The position numbers were made by a program, and so were the translations under genes. DNA of 64,000 nucleotides, from NCBI RefSeq assembly GCF_002833405.1, contig NZ_CP025135.1, positions 2,337,501 through 2,401,500 of the forward strand, given 5' to 3'. The stretch's first letter is position 1, and each line of letters starts with the position of its first letter. Below, in pieces: positions 44,821 through 52,911 of the stretch. Under the pieces are notes generated by a model. It had not been told where the DNA came from and did no database searches. It was given only the letters and a program-made list of their open reading frames with translations. This DNA is from Planococcus sp. MB-3u-03 (GTDB lineage Bacteria; Bacillota; Bacilli; Bacillales_A; Planococcaceae).

Positions 44821-45099
44821 TTAGACGATCGACGCCGCACGTTTTTTGCCGCAGCGCTTGCAGCGATACCAGCGCATAGCGGGAACTTCTTCGACCCGTT
44901 CCTGGCGCTCGAAATCATGGAACCCGATCCGGCACAGCCAATGCTTCTCGCGATTCCCCGCAAGCTGGCCAATCACCAGTAACAGCAAGCCTCCGCCAAT
45001 GAAATAACCCGCAAATCCCTCCAAAGGCGCCAGCAACTCAGCATCCGCAAACAACAAAATAATTCCCATCAAAATAATAAAACCCGCTAAAGTCTTCAT
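44821..45099 (-). CDS. Small membrane protein with C-terminal zinc ribbon
   Basis: The 92-residue protein has two hydrophobic helices (about 4-20 and 27-46) and a cytoplasmic tail with Cys residues (CRIGFHDFERQERVEEVPAMRWYRCKRCGKK): one C, one H and a CxxC that could bind zinc. I do not recognise a named family. GGGGGAA lies upstream of the ATG. It converges on the UlaG-like gene. Confidence 0.7.
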   Translation of the reverse strand: MKTLAGFIILMGIILLFADAELLAPLEGFAGYFIGGGLLLLVIGQLAGNREKHWLCRIGFHDFERQERVEEVPAMRWYRCKRCGKKRAASIV

Positions 45100-45191
45100 G
45101 AGCTTCCCCCTTAGAAAATCGACTATATATCAAATCTTGTTTAATATTCATTTACACATTTGCTACAAATGAACATGCATTTGCTTTTCTA

Positions 45192-45326
45192 TTTTAAAAC
45201 AAGAGATGAAGCGGAAAACGGCGACTCCGGGAGGATTAGCGAGACAATTGAGACCCTGCAGGAGCGCAGCGACGAAGCGGCTCAATGCGAGCCCTCCGGA
45301 AAGCGTCCGTTTGTAGCGGAATCTCC
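45192..45326 (-). repeat. Interspersed repeat family R2, copy C
   Basis: In reverse orientation it matches copy B (35781-35930) over about 80 nt with one mismatch in GCTAATCCTCCCGG. It fills most of the 45100-45346 gap. Confidence 0.85.
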
Positions 45327-45346
45327 AAACTATATCCAATAAACAC

Positions 45347-45377
45347 AAAAACCCCTTCTCAAAAGAGAAAGGGCCAA
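45347..45377 (-). terminator. Terminator of the flavodoxin-like gene
   Basis: On the minus strand CCCTTTCTC / GAGAAGGGG is followed by five T, after the stop at 45381. Confidence 0.8.
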
Positions 45378-45380
45378 GTT

Positions 45381-45998
45381 TTATAATGTATTGCCTTCTG
45401 CTGGAATCGGATTCTCTTTCAGCATATTCGCTAAATGGTAGGTATTATACGCTAAGCGCTGGATCGCCGATTTGGAGAAGTCGTTGCCATGCCCCGCCTC
45501 CAAATACGACGGCCCTGGACCGGCTTCCCCGACCCAATACGCATCCACATTCGGCGGAATGACAAAGCCGATATGCGACAAGCCGTATAACAGAGATGCC
45601 GCCGCATGCTTCGCGCCATCTTCATTGCCGGTGATAGCTGCTGCACCGACTTTATTATAGAAAATCGCCTGGCCTTTATCGTTGGTCACGCTGCTCGATC
45701 CATACAAGCGTTCGATCGCTTGTGTGGCAAGCGAACTCTTTTCGCCGAGCCATAGCGGCGTCCCGACAATCAGGATGTCGGCATTTTTGACCAACTCCAG
45801 AATCTCCGGCCATTCGTCGCCGTCTTCCATGTCTTCCTCTACGCCGTAAGCGATGTAATAATCCGCCAACCGGATGATCTCCGACTCGACGCCGAGTTTT
45901 TTGTAATGGGTTTGAACGTCTTTCATGAACCCTTCAGTATTGGATTCTTCTTCTGAACTCTTCAATGAACAATTGAGAAATATTGCTTTCAAAGCCAT
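45381..45998 (-). CDS. NAD(P)H-dependent FMN reductase/flavodoxin-like oxidoreductase
   Basis: The 205-residue protein has the flavodoxin-like FMN fold: FLNCSLKSSEEESNTEGFMKD (phosphate-binding loop, about 6-26), ADILIVGTPLWLGEKSSLATQAIERL (about 74-99) and AAAITGNEDGAKHAAASLLYGLSHIGF. Related proteins reduce quinones, azo dyes or FMN in the cytosol; the exact substrate is unknown. AGGA precedes ATG 45998 with nine-base spacing. It is monocistronic. Confidence 0.87.
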   Translation of the reverse strand: MALKAIFLNCSLKSSEEESNTEGFMKDVQTHYKKLGVESEIIRLADYYIAYGVEEDMEDGDEWPEILELVKNADILIVGTPLWLGEKSSLATQAIERLYGSSSVTNDKGQAIFYNKVGAAAITGNEDGAKHAAASLLYGLSHIGFVIPPNVDAYWVGEAGPGPSYLEAGHGNDFSKSAIQRLAYNTYHLANMLKENPIPAEGNTL

Positions 45999-46061
45999 GC
46001 AGGCACGTCCTTTCGTTTTCCGTCTCTCTCTAGCTTTCCCTGAAACGGTACGAAAAAAACA

Positions 46062-47252
46062 TTAGTTCACATCATCGAATTCACGTGCGATGCGCTCCAT
46101 CGCTTCTTGGATAAGCGGGCGCGGCGACGGGATGCAGATGCGCTGGAACCCTGCGCCTTCAGGGCCGAACATCGTGCCGTCTTCCAAAATGACATTCGCT
46201 TTATTATAGATGCGGTCGTGGATTTCCTTGTCCTCGAGCCCGTAGCCGCGGAAATCGAGCCACATGACATAAGTGCCTTCTGGAATGCGCACTTTCACTT
46301 TCGGCATGCGCTCTTTGAGGAATTCCTGCATCCATTCGAGCGTTCCGTCAAGGTATTCGTTCACTTGCCCGAGCCAGTCGTCGCCTTCTGTATAGGCAGC
46401 GATCAATGCTGCGACCGTAAACGGCGTCGGCAATTGCATGCCGAGTTCCACAGTGAATTTCTCGCGCAAGGCTTCATTTTCGATGATGACATTCGTGCAA
46501 TGAAGCCCGGCCACGTTGAAGGTTTTATTGATGGCCGTGCAGGTGATGATATGGTCGGTCTCATCTGCAGCCAGAACCATCGGCGTGAAGGTTTGACCGC
46601 TGCGCACCAAGTCACCGTGGATTTCATCGGCGATGATCGTCACATTATGGCGCTTGCAGATGTCCGCCAGCTTGTTTGACTCTTCCGGCGTAAATACGCG
46701 CCCTGTCGGATTGTGCGGATGGCAATGAATGAATAATTTTGTATCTTCGTCTTTCGCGAGCTCCTCGAATTCTTCGAAGTTGATCGAGTAATGGCCGTCT
46801 TCATCCATGACGAGTGCGTTGTTCTTCACGACGCGCCCGTTGCCTTCGACAGCGGATGTAAACGGCGGATAAACCGGCCGCTGGATGATGACGCCGTCGC
46901 CTGCTTCCGTCAAGGCTTTCACGGCGATATTCAAGGCGTGCACCGTTCCCGGGCTGAAAACGATGTGTTCTTTGGCGATCGTCCAGTCGTAGCGCTTGTG
47001 GAAATATTGTTGGATGGCCTCAAAATACGTATCGGGCAAAATCGTGTAACCGAAGATGCGGTGGTCGACCGTTTTATGGAGCGCATCGACGATCGGCTGC
47101 GCGACCGGCAAGTCCATATCCGCCGTGAACAGCGGAATCGTGTCTTCATCGTAGCGGTCGGTGATGCCAAATTGCTTGATCAATTCCGCCCCGTCCCATT
47201 TCAGCGAATAGGTCCCGCGGCGTTCGACCGCTTCATCAAAATTATAGTTCAT
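46062..47252 (-). CDS. MalY/PatB-type PLP-dependent cystathionine beta-lyase
   Basis: The 396-residue fold-type I enzyme has the MalY/PatB pattern: N-terminal NFDEAVERRGTYSLKWDG, FTADMDLPVAQPIVDAL, NPTGRVFTPEE (about 167) and the PLP lysine in CTAINKTFNVAGLHCTN (about 232). Enzymes of this group cleave cystathionine or cysteine to pyruvate, ammonia and a thiol, and some act as aminotransferases. ATG 47252 has AAAGGGAG seven bases upstream. It stands 63 bases upstream of the flavodoxin-like gene. Confidence 0.92.
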   Translation of the reverse strand: MNYNFDEAVERRGTYSLKWDGAELIKQFGITDRYDEDTIPLFTADMDLPVAQPIVDALHKTVDHRIFGYTILPDTYFEAIQQYFHKRYDWTIAKEHIVFSPGTVHALNIAVKALTEAGDGVIIQRPVYPPFTSAVEGNGRVVKNNALVMDEDGHYSINFEEFEELAKDEDTKLFIHCHPHNPTGRVFTPEESNKLADICKRHNVTIIADEIHGDLVRSGQTFTPMVLAADETDHIITCTAINKTFNVAGLHCTNVIIENEALREKFTVELGMQLPTPFTVAALIAAYTEGDDWLGQVNEYLDGTLEWMQEFLKERMPKVKVRIPEGTYVMWLDFRGYGLEDKEIHDRIYNKANVILEDGTMFGPEGAGFQRICIPSPRPLIQEAMERIAREFDDVN

Positions 47253-47333
47253 GCAAAAACTCCCTTTCTCGAATGGATTCAACACATCTAGTGTACCGCT
47301 CCTATCCAGTGAGTTGGTGAATTTTGCTTATGG

Positions 47334-49304
47334 TCAGCGCTCGAACTTCTTGAGCAAGTCGCCGCGCAGAACGTCATCCGAGATTTGCAGTTCTTTCGAG
47401 CCTTCCTTGAACGGCTCTTCGCAGGCTTCAACGCCCATCGCTTCGCCGGTCATGCGCCAGAAGCAGCTGCCGTTATCGTAAATCCCATCAGACGATGCGA
47501 TAAAGCTCAATTCGCTCGTGATGAACGAGCCGTCGCGGAATGTCGCCCGCCCGCCTTCTGCATCCCACATATTGCGGCCGATGAAATTGTGCTGTGCAGG
47601 GTCGCCGCCGAGCACATCGATCAAGCTCGGTGCGAGGTCAAGCTGGCTCGCCACTTGGCTGAAGGTTTTCGGTTCCGCCCCTGGAATGTGAAGGATGAGC
47701 GGCACGTTTTTATTCGTTTCAAAATAGTTGAGCGGATCTTCCGCCTCGGTGAACTCCACGAACGCTTTCGTATTCGAAGTCATTCCCGTGCTATGGTCGC
47801 CGTAAATGACCAGCATCGTGTCATCGAGCATTCCTTTTTGCTCGAGGCCATCGACAAATTTGCCGATCGCCTGGTCGACATAATGGATCGACTGCAAATA
47901 ATTCTTGAAATGGCGGTCCTGATAGCCGTCATAGCCTTCTGTATTAAGCAATTGCAAATCTTCCGGCATCTCGAACGGGTGATGGCTCGTCAGCGTCACG
48001 ATATGCGAGTAGAACGGTTCCGTGAATGTTGCCATTTCCTCAAGTGATTGATCGAGCATCGCTTCGTCGTTGATCGCCCAGCCGATTACCTCCGCTTCCT
48101 CGAAATCATCGTCGGAATAGAACGTGTCGATGCCGAGTTGCGGATAAATGATGTAGCGGTTCCAGAAACTCGCTTTATACGGATGGAACACATTGGTCCC
48201 GTAGCCTTGATCTTTTAGAATCGCCGGCAGCGCGTCGTAAGTGTTTTCCGCATAAAGCATATAAGCGGAGCCTTCCGCTGTCGGGTATAAGGAAGTGTTC
48301 AACAGGAACTCGGCATCCGATGTGCGGCCGAGTGCCGTCTGTTCGTAAAAGTTCGGGAAATAGAGATTTTCTTGCGCCAAACGGTTCAAGTTCGGCGTGA
48401 TCTCTTCCCCGTTCACTTCACGGTTCAGGACGAAATTCTGCAGCGCTTCCACTTGGAGCACGATGACATTCTTGCCGGACGCCATGCCGGAATAAGGGCC
48501 TGGCATGCGCTCGGCATTGCGCCCGTCGAACCAATCCTGCGTCTCGGAAATTTCGTCTTCGCTATAGACTTTGCGGTTAATGAAATTATCATCGATATAG
48601 CGCGTGATATTGGCGCTGTGGAATCCGAGCAAGCCGGTGAAATTATATACCCGCATATTCGAAATCAATTTATTGAACTGCCACTCGCCGCCGTCTTCCA
48701 TCGATTTATTGAACGGCACCGCCGTCAATTGCCAGCCGAGCACGAGCACCAACAGTGCTGTCCCGACTTTCGCAAAGCCCGATGGTTTCGTGACAGCCGT
48801 TTTTTTCCGGCTGATAAACAGCCATAAAATCGCCATCAATAATACATCCGCCAATAACAGCGCATCGCTTAGGCGGAACAAGGCGAAAATACTTTCGCCG
48901 ACATCGCCCACTTGGCGCATCTGCATTAAGACGGTCACGGAAATGATGTCTTCGAAATAACGGAAATACAAAGTATCTGCCAAAATGATGAAACTCAACA
49001 CCAGATTAGTGATGGCCATCCAAAACAGCCGTTTTCGTCCGTGCAGCAGCAATAGCCAAAACGTCCCAAGCAGGATCGTTCCGACGCTGATCAACAGTAC
49101 CCCTTCGAAGATCCGCTCACTATCGCCGCCAAACAGCCAGCCTACGAATTCTTCAGCATAGGCGAAGGGCCCGAGCGTCGTAAACAGCGTGCCGCTGACA
49201 TTTGAAAAATAATACACCTTTCCGAGCAATAATAAGACAAATAACGCATAATCCCATTGGCTGAGCAAGTATTTCCCAGCCGTTTTATTTTTCCAATCAC
49301 ACAA
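47334..49304 (-). CDS. LtaS-type glycerol phosphate/phosphoglycerol transferase
   Basis: The 656-residue protein has five N-terminal membrane helices (about 15-190) and an extracellular sulfatase-like domain (about 250-640). Expected metal and catalytic residues are seen: Glu in VLQVEALQNF (about 286), nucleophile Thr in ALGRTSDAEFLLNTS (about 332), and YGDHSTGM (about 515). LtaS-type enzymes polymerise or prime glycerol phosphate from phosphatidylglycerol outside the membrane. The start is unclear: the frame opens with TTG 49304 (AAGG very close) and has no ATG upstream before a stop. Confidence 0.9.
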   Translation of the reverse strand: MCDWKNKTAGKYLLSQWDYALFVLLLLGKVYYFSNVSGTLFTTLGPFAYAEEFVGWLFGGDSERIFEGVLLISVGTILLGTFWLLLLHGRKRLFWMAITNLVLSFIILADTLYFRYFEDIISVTVLMQMRQVGDVGESIFALFRLSDALLLADVLLMAILWLFISRKKTAVTKPSGFAKVGTALLVLVLGWQLTAVPFNKSMEDGGEWQFNKLISNMRVYNFTGLLGFHSANITRYIDDNFINRKVYSEDEISETQDWFDGRNAERMPGPYSGMASGKNVIVLQVEALQNFVLNREVNGEEITPNLNRLAQENLYFPNFYEQTALGRTSDAEFLLNTSLYPTAEGSAYMLYAENTYDALPAILKDQGYGTNVFHPYKASFWNRYIIYPQLGIDTFYSDDDFEEAEVIGWAINDEAMLDQSLEEMATFTEPFYSHIVTLTSHHPFEMPEDLQLLNTEGYDGYQDRHFKNYLQSIHYVDQAIGKFVDGLEQKGMLDDTMLVIYGDHSTGMTSNTKAFVEFTEAEDPLNYFETNKNVPLILHIPGAEPKTFSQVASQLDLAPSLIDVLGGDPAQHNFIGRNMWDAEGGRATFRDGSFITSELSFIASSDGIYDNGSCFWRMTGEAMGVEACEEPFKEGSKELQISDDVLRGDLLKKFER

Positions 49305-49476
49305 CGCCCTTTTCTTTTTCTCATAATATTACTACCATAAGGCTGATTCATTTTTCCATTATTTGAATATTTCTTTGAATTTCAGCTCACACTAATTTGA
49401 TGTCAAAAGCGCATATCCTTCTATTGAAACGGGTAAAGGTTTCTATAGTTCATTTCAATTGAAAAGGAGGGATTTC

Positions 49477-49878
49477 GTGAAACATCTTATTGCACTCGCT
49501 ATCAAATTTGTCATTATTACACTTGTCTTGCTCGTTATCCTCACGTGGGCATTTGATGTCAGCTTCATGAATACCTTGATGATCAGTCTTGCACTGACGG
49601 CGTTGTCCTATGCGATTGGCGACATTCTCATTTTCCTGAACGCCGGGCAACCAAACAATCAATCGTCGCGCAACACAATCGCCACGTTTACTGATTTCAT
49701 CATGGCGCTGGCCGTTATCTTGCTGATTGGCTGGCTCTTGACCGGCGAATTTGCTGCTATGGTCGCCCCCGCACTCACTAGTGCACTCGTATTGTCGGCA
49801 GGCGAATGGTTTTTCCACCAATACGTCGACCGCAGCGTTGTACCGTGGTATAACGATTACAAATCAGCCAAGGGATAA
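49477..49878 (+). CDS. DUF2512 (YndM-like) membrane protein
   Basis: The 133-residue protein has four membrane helices (about 8-28, 33-55, 70-92 and 95-115) and the family pattern KHLIALAIKFVIITLVL ... LTALSYAIGDILIFLNAGQPNNQSSRNTIATFTDF and the C-terminal EWFFHQYVDRSVVPW. Function is unknown. GTG 49477 is chosen because AAGGAGG lies six bases upstream; an earlier in-frame TTG overlaps that site. Confidence 0.88.
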   Translation: MKHLIALAIKFVIITLVLLVILTWAFDVSFMNTLMISLALTALSYAIGDILIFLNAGQPNNQSSRNTIATFTDFIMALAVILLIGWLLTGEFAAMVAPALTSALVLSAGEWFFHQYVDRSVVPWYNDYKSAKG

Positions 49879-49886
49879 AACTAAAA

Positions 49887-49932
49887 AGCACAGCGCTGTC
49901 TGTTTTAATGGCACAGCGCTGTGCTTTTTCGT
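49887..49932. terminator. Bidirectional terminator
   Basis: AAAAGCACAGCGCTGT / ACAGCGCTGTGCTTTT forms a 16-bp stem between two convergent genes, with A and T runs at both ends. Confidence 0.92.
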
Positions 49933-49957
49933 ATGCAAAATACACAGTTTCCGATAT

Positions 49958-50671
49958 TTAATTTCCTTTGACAATGTCGCTTTTGCCTTGCTCATTCTTC
50001 TTGTAGCTTTGGATATACAATCCTTCATCTTCCGCCCACTCCGCATATAAAACTTCTTCAATTTCATTGATCCCTCGTGATCGAAGTTCTGCTTTCAGCC
50101 AGTCCAGGTCTTTTCCCAGATAACTTAAGATGCCTTTATTGACTTCTCCTTCATCGATGAATAAAAAATTCAAAGCTTTATCCTGCGGTTTCAAATTCAG
50201 CATTTCAGGCGTTACTTTATCTTGAGCTGCATACTTTTGAAGTGAAATCTCCCCGCCCGGCTCCAAGTATAGATCCTTTACTTCCCTGAACGAAAAAACA
50301 CCCTGCTGCCTGAGCATGATGCGCAATTGTTCCATCTCCAGCCGGTTACGGTTCAGTTCCGCTACATTAAATTTACCGTCTTTCACCAAGATGGAGGATT
50401 CGCCTTTCAGCCAAACTCTTAACCAGTCCGACTTAAGTGTCGCTTTGCCTACCACATAATGAAGAGCTCCCCAAACGGCTACCGCAAACCACACATGACG
50501 CCAAGATGCTGTATCTTCGTAAATGCTTTCCTCCACAATGCCCCCAAGCACGATAGCATATATAAAATCGAACGGTGTCAGCTGGGCCAGCTCTTTTTTG
50601 CCCAGCAATCGAGCCATAACCATGAGCGCAATAAATCCAAAAAAAAGTTTCCCAGCAATATCCACATACAT
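49958..50671 (-). CDS. DUF421 (YetF-type) membrane protein
   Basis: The 237-residue protein has three N-terminal membrane helices and two cytoplasmic YetF-type repeats: RLLGKKELAQLTPFDFIYAIVLGGIVEESIY (about 21-51), ILVKDGKFNVAELNRNRLEMEQLRIMLRQQGVFSFREVKDLYLEPGGEIS (about 93-142) and the C-terminal RSRGINEIEEVLYAEWAEDEGLYI. Function in stress or spore processes is suspected for relatives but not defined. GGGAGG precedes the ATG. Confidence 0.92.
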   Translation of the reverse strand: MYVDIAGKLFFGFIALMVMARLLGKKELAQLTPFDFIYAIVLGGIVEESIYEDTASWRHVWFAVAVWGALHYVVGKATLKSDWLRVWLKGESSILVKDGKFNVAELNRNRLEMEQLRIMLRQQGVFSFREVKDLYLEPGGEISLQKYAAQDKVTPEMLNLKPQDKALNFLFIDEGEVNKGILSYLGKDLDWLKAELRSRGINEIEEVLYAEWAEDEGLYIQSYKKNEQGKSDIVKGN

Positions 50672-50763
50672 GTCGATTGCCTCCCTGTTTAGGTTTTTAG
50701 TTAGTTTGTACCCCTTTCTACCATTTTAAACCCTATCCTGCGAATACGAGGATATCGCCTAAA

Positions 50764-50803
50764 TTAAAAAATCGCCGACAAGGTATAACTGTGCCGGCGA
50801 TTT
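50764..50803 (-). terminator. Terminator of the diguanylate cyclase locus
   Basis: AAATCGCCG ... CGGCGATTT encloses a short loop and has A and T runs on both sides, after the stop at 50806. Confidence 0.82.
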
Positions 50804-50805
50804 AA

Positions 50806-51936
50806 CTATGCATTTACTTGGTAGTGCTGTTCTGCTTCTTTTTCTGCATTGAGCTTAGCAATCGATACTTGATTGCGTCCCGATTTTTTTGATTCGTACA
50901 GTGCACGGTCAGCTTGCTCAATCAATTCATCAAGCGGTTGTTCCGTTTCAGCAAGCGCGGCTCCGAGCGAGACCGTCAAACATCCGCCCGGCTGCTGGTC
51001 GGCGCCGTAGAACGCATAGCCTTCAATACGTTCACGCAAAGCATCAGCCAGCTCAAATGACCGTTCTACAGACGACACATTCGTAAAGCATAAGATAAAT
51101 TCTTCACCGCCGTAGCGGGCAATAACGTCCCCTGGCCGCGCTGATTCTTCCATTAAACGGCCGATCGACCGCAGCACGGCGTCTCCAGCCGGATGGCCAT
51201 GCGTGTCATTGTAATTTTTGAAATGGTCCACATCCATCATGACGATCGCCATTGGCACACCGCGATATTTCAATTCGCGCACCTGTTCATGGAAAAACCG
51301 GAGATTCGGCAACCCCGTTAAAGCATCTTGCGTCGAATCATGTTCGAGCGCTTTCCAGCGGATGATATTGAGATGTGTATCATTGAGGATCCAGCCAAGT
51401 GCTAATACGCCGATCGCTGCCATCAAGGCCATCATAAGCACCATTCCTGCAGTCGCGGGCGTCGACGCCACCATCCATAAAGACTTGATCACTTCAAACA
51501 CGGCTAAGCCGATCATCATCCGTTTAATATTGACCATCGCATATGGCGGCCGGTAATTTTTCCAGTCATGGAACAAGCTGCCGATCAGCACCGGCAAAAT
51601 AATTGCCTGCATGATGCCAAGCCATACCGTCGGCCCTTCCATCATCATTCGGTAGATGAACGGAATGATCATGGCGATGACCCCAGGCAGCCAGCCCCCG
51701 ACGAATGCGATAAAATAAAGCGGCGCTTCGCGAAGGTCGATGCGCATCCCTTCGTGAAGCAAAGGATTTTACATGATTGCGAAAGCTAAAAACCCCGTCA
51801 GCAAGCCGTTCAATAGCGGCGCTTTCCTCGACTCCGCCATATTCGGTGCGAGATACTCCCGGGCCTTTAACCCGAGATACATCATCGCAATGATCAATGC
51901 CATATTTTCAAAGAAATAAAAAAAGTACGCCTCCAT
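50806..51936 (-). pseudogene. Diguanylate cyclase (5TM-LYT + GGDEF) interrupted by an in-frame TAA
   Basis: Read from ATG 51936, the frame runs 55 codons (first membrane helices, MEAYFFYFFENMALI...), meets one TAA at 51769-51771, then continues in the same frame for 320 residues to 50806. The restored 376-residue protein would have six membrane helices of the LytS/YhcK type and a GGDEF domain with intact RYGGEEFILCF (GGEEF), HDSTQDALTGLPN and MDVDHFKNYNDTHGH. A single C-to-T or A-to-T change (CAA or AAA to TAA) explains it. The 3' part can be initiated at the TTG 51762, but the product would lack two helices. Probably inactive, unless suppressed. Confidence 0.85.
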
Positions 51937-52090
51937 TCATACACCCCACTCTAGTCAGTCTCCTAAGTTTAGCAGGAAATGTCATTCGGTATATAGATTT
52001 TGGAAATAATATATAGGAAAACAAGTATTCCAACTACCTATTCGCACAAAAATACCGCAATAGCTCATTTCAAGCGTTGCGGCACATTCC

Positions 52091-52321
52091 TTAGATGTCC
52101 AATAGTAGTTTCCATAGGCGGTGCGATTGCTCGTCCAGCTCCTCGTGTTTTCTCACAAGATCGCCGAGTTTCCCTTTCATCGCGTCGACGTCTTTATCGT
52201 CTTCAAATTGCTCAGTAATGTCTACTTGTTCCTGCAATACGTGGATTGTCTGTTTTAAATTCTCGCGGTATTCCGTGCTCACCGCAAACTTTTCTTCTTT
52301 ATCTTTTAATTTATCTTTCAT
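52091..52321 (-). CDS. Small coiled-coil protein
   Basis: The 76-residue protein is charged and predicted helical throughout (MKDKLKDKEEKFAVS, LKQTIHVLQEQVDITEQFEDDKDVDAMKGKLGDLVRKHEELDEQSHRLWKLLLDI). I do not recognise it. ATG 52321 has GGAGG eight to nine bases upstream. Its size and charge suggest a cytosolic dimer. Confidence 0.6.
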   Translation of the reverse strand: MKDKLKDKEEKFAVSTEYRENLKQTIHVLQEQVDITEQFEDDKDVDAMKGKLGDLVRKHEELDEQSHRLWKLLLDI

Positions 52322-52387
52322 CGGGTTCCACCTCCTGCTTGTTCTATTCCCGTTGTCAGCTAACAAAAACACCACTTTCACACAAAA

Positions 52388-52425
52388 CAAAAAAGGCCGC
52401 TCACCAGTTGGTTTCGGCCTTTTAT
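52388..52425. terminator. Bidirectional terminator near the VanZ gene
   Basis: AAAAGGCCG ... CGGCCTTTT has A and T runs on both sides; on the minus strand it follows the VanZ-family gene. Confidence 0.75.
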
Positions 52426-52437
52426 CGTGTTGCCATT

Positions 52438-52860
52438 TCATTTTGCGAAGAGCCAATGGCCTAATAAGCCTGTCGCTGCCCCAGCACTGTCGATCAAGAC
52501 ATCGCGGACTTCCCCGCTGCGTCCCGGAATGAATAATTGATGGAATTCATCGGACGCTGCATACAATACGCTCAGCGCAAATGCCCACAACATCGATCGC
52601 CAAAAGGCCACTCCATTTTTCAAAAGCGCCCTCACCAACAACAAGCCGAGCACGAGATACGCAAAGAAATGGGCACTTTTCCGGAACAGCGTATGAAGCG
52701 TGTCGAATTCCACTGGAACGATGCGAACAATGGCTTCAAACACTTGCCGGACGATTTCCGAACTGATGCCGCCGGATACCCCGGCAGGCTGATGCGATAA
52801 GGTAAATATAAGAATCATCCATAAGACCGGCCATAGCCAGGCCAGCAATTGCTTTTTCAT
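52438..52860 (-). CDS. VanZ-family membrane protein
   Basis: The 140-residue protein has four or five membrane helices and the VanZ pattern: N-terminal WPVLWMILIFTLSHQPAG, RKSAHFFAYLVLGLLLVRAL (about 72-91) and ALSVLYAASDEFHQLFIPGRSGEVRDVLIDSAGAATGLLGHWL (about 96-138). VanZ proteins give low-level teicoplanin resistance in one setting, but most chromosomal members are uncharacterised. ATG 52860 is preferred (AGGA nine bases upstream); an ATG at 52896 is possible. Confidence 0.85.
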   Translation of the reverse strand: MKKQLLAWLWPVLWMILIFTLSHQPAGVSGGISSEIVRQVFEAIVRIVPVEFDTLHTLFRKSAHFFAYLVLGLLLVRALLKNGVAFWRSMLWAFALSVLYAASDEFHQLFIPGRSGEVRDVLIDSAGAATGLLGHWLFAK

Positions 52861-52911
52861 CCTGCCAAATCCTTTTCTTTCTTGTCGTTCTTCCATTATA
52901 ACCTAGCGCCT

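Noticed and set aside
45160..45342. Open frames across the R2 repeats at 35.8 and 45.2 kb
   Set aside because: Both strands are open by chance in a repeated non-coding sequence; no start signals.
49142..49351. A 69-residue frame beginning ATG...RKRKG upstream of the LtaS-like gene
   Set aside because: It overlaps the LtaS-like gene in another frame, has low-complexity basic content and no ribosome site. It matters only as a hint for a start-region frameshift.
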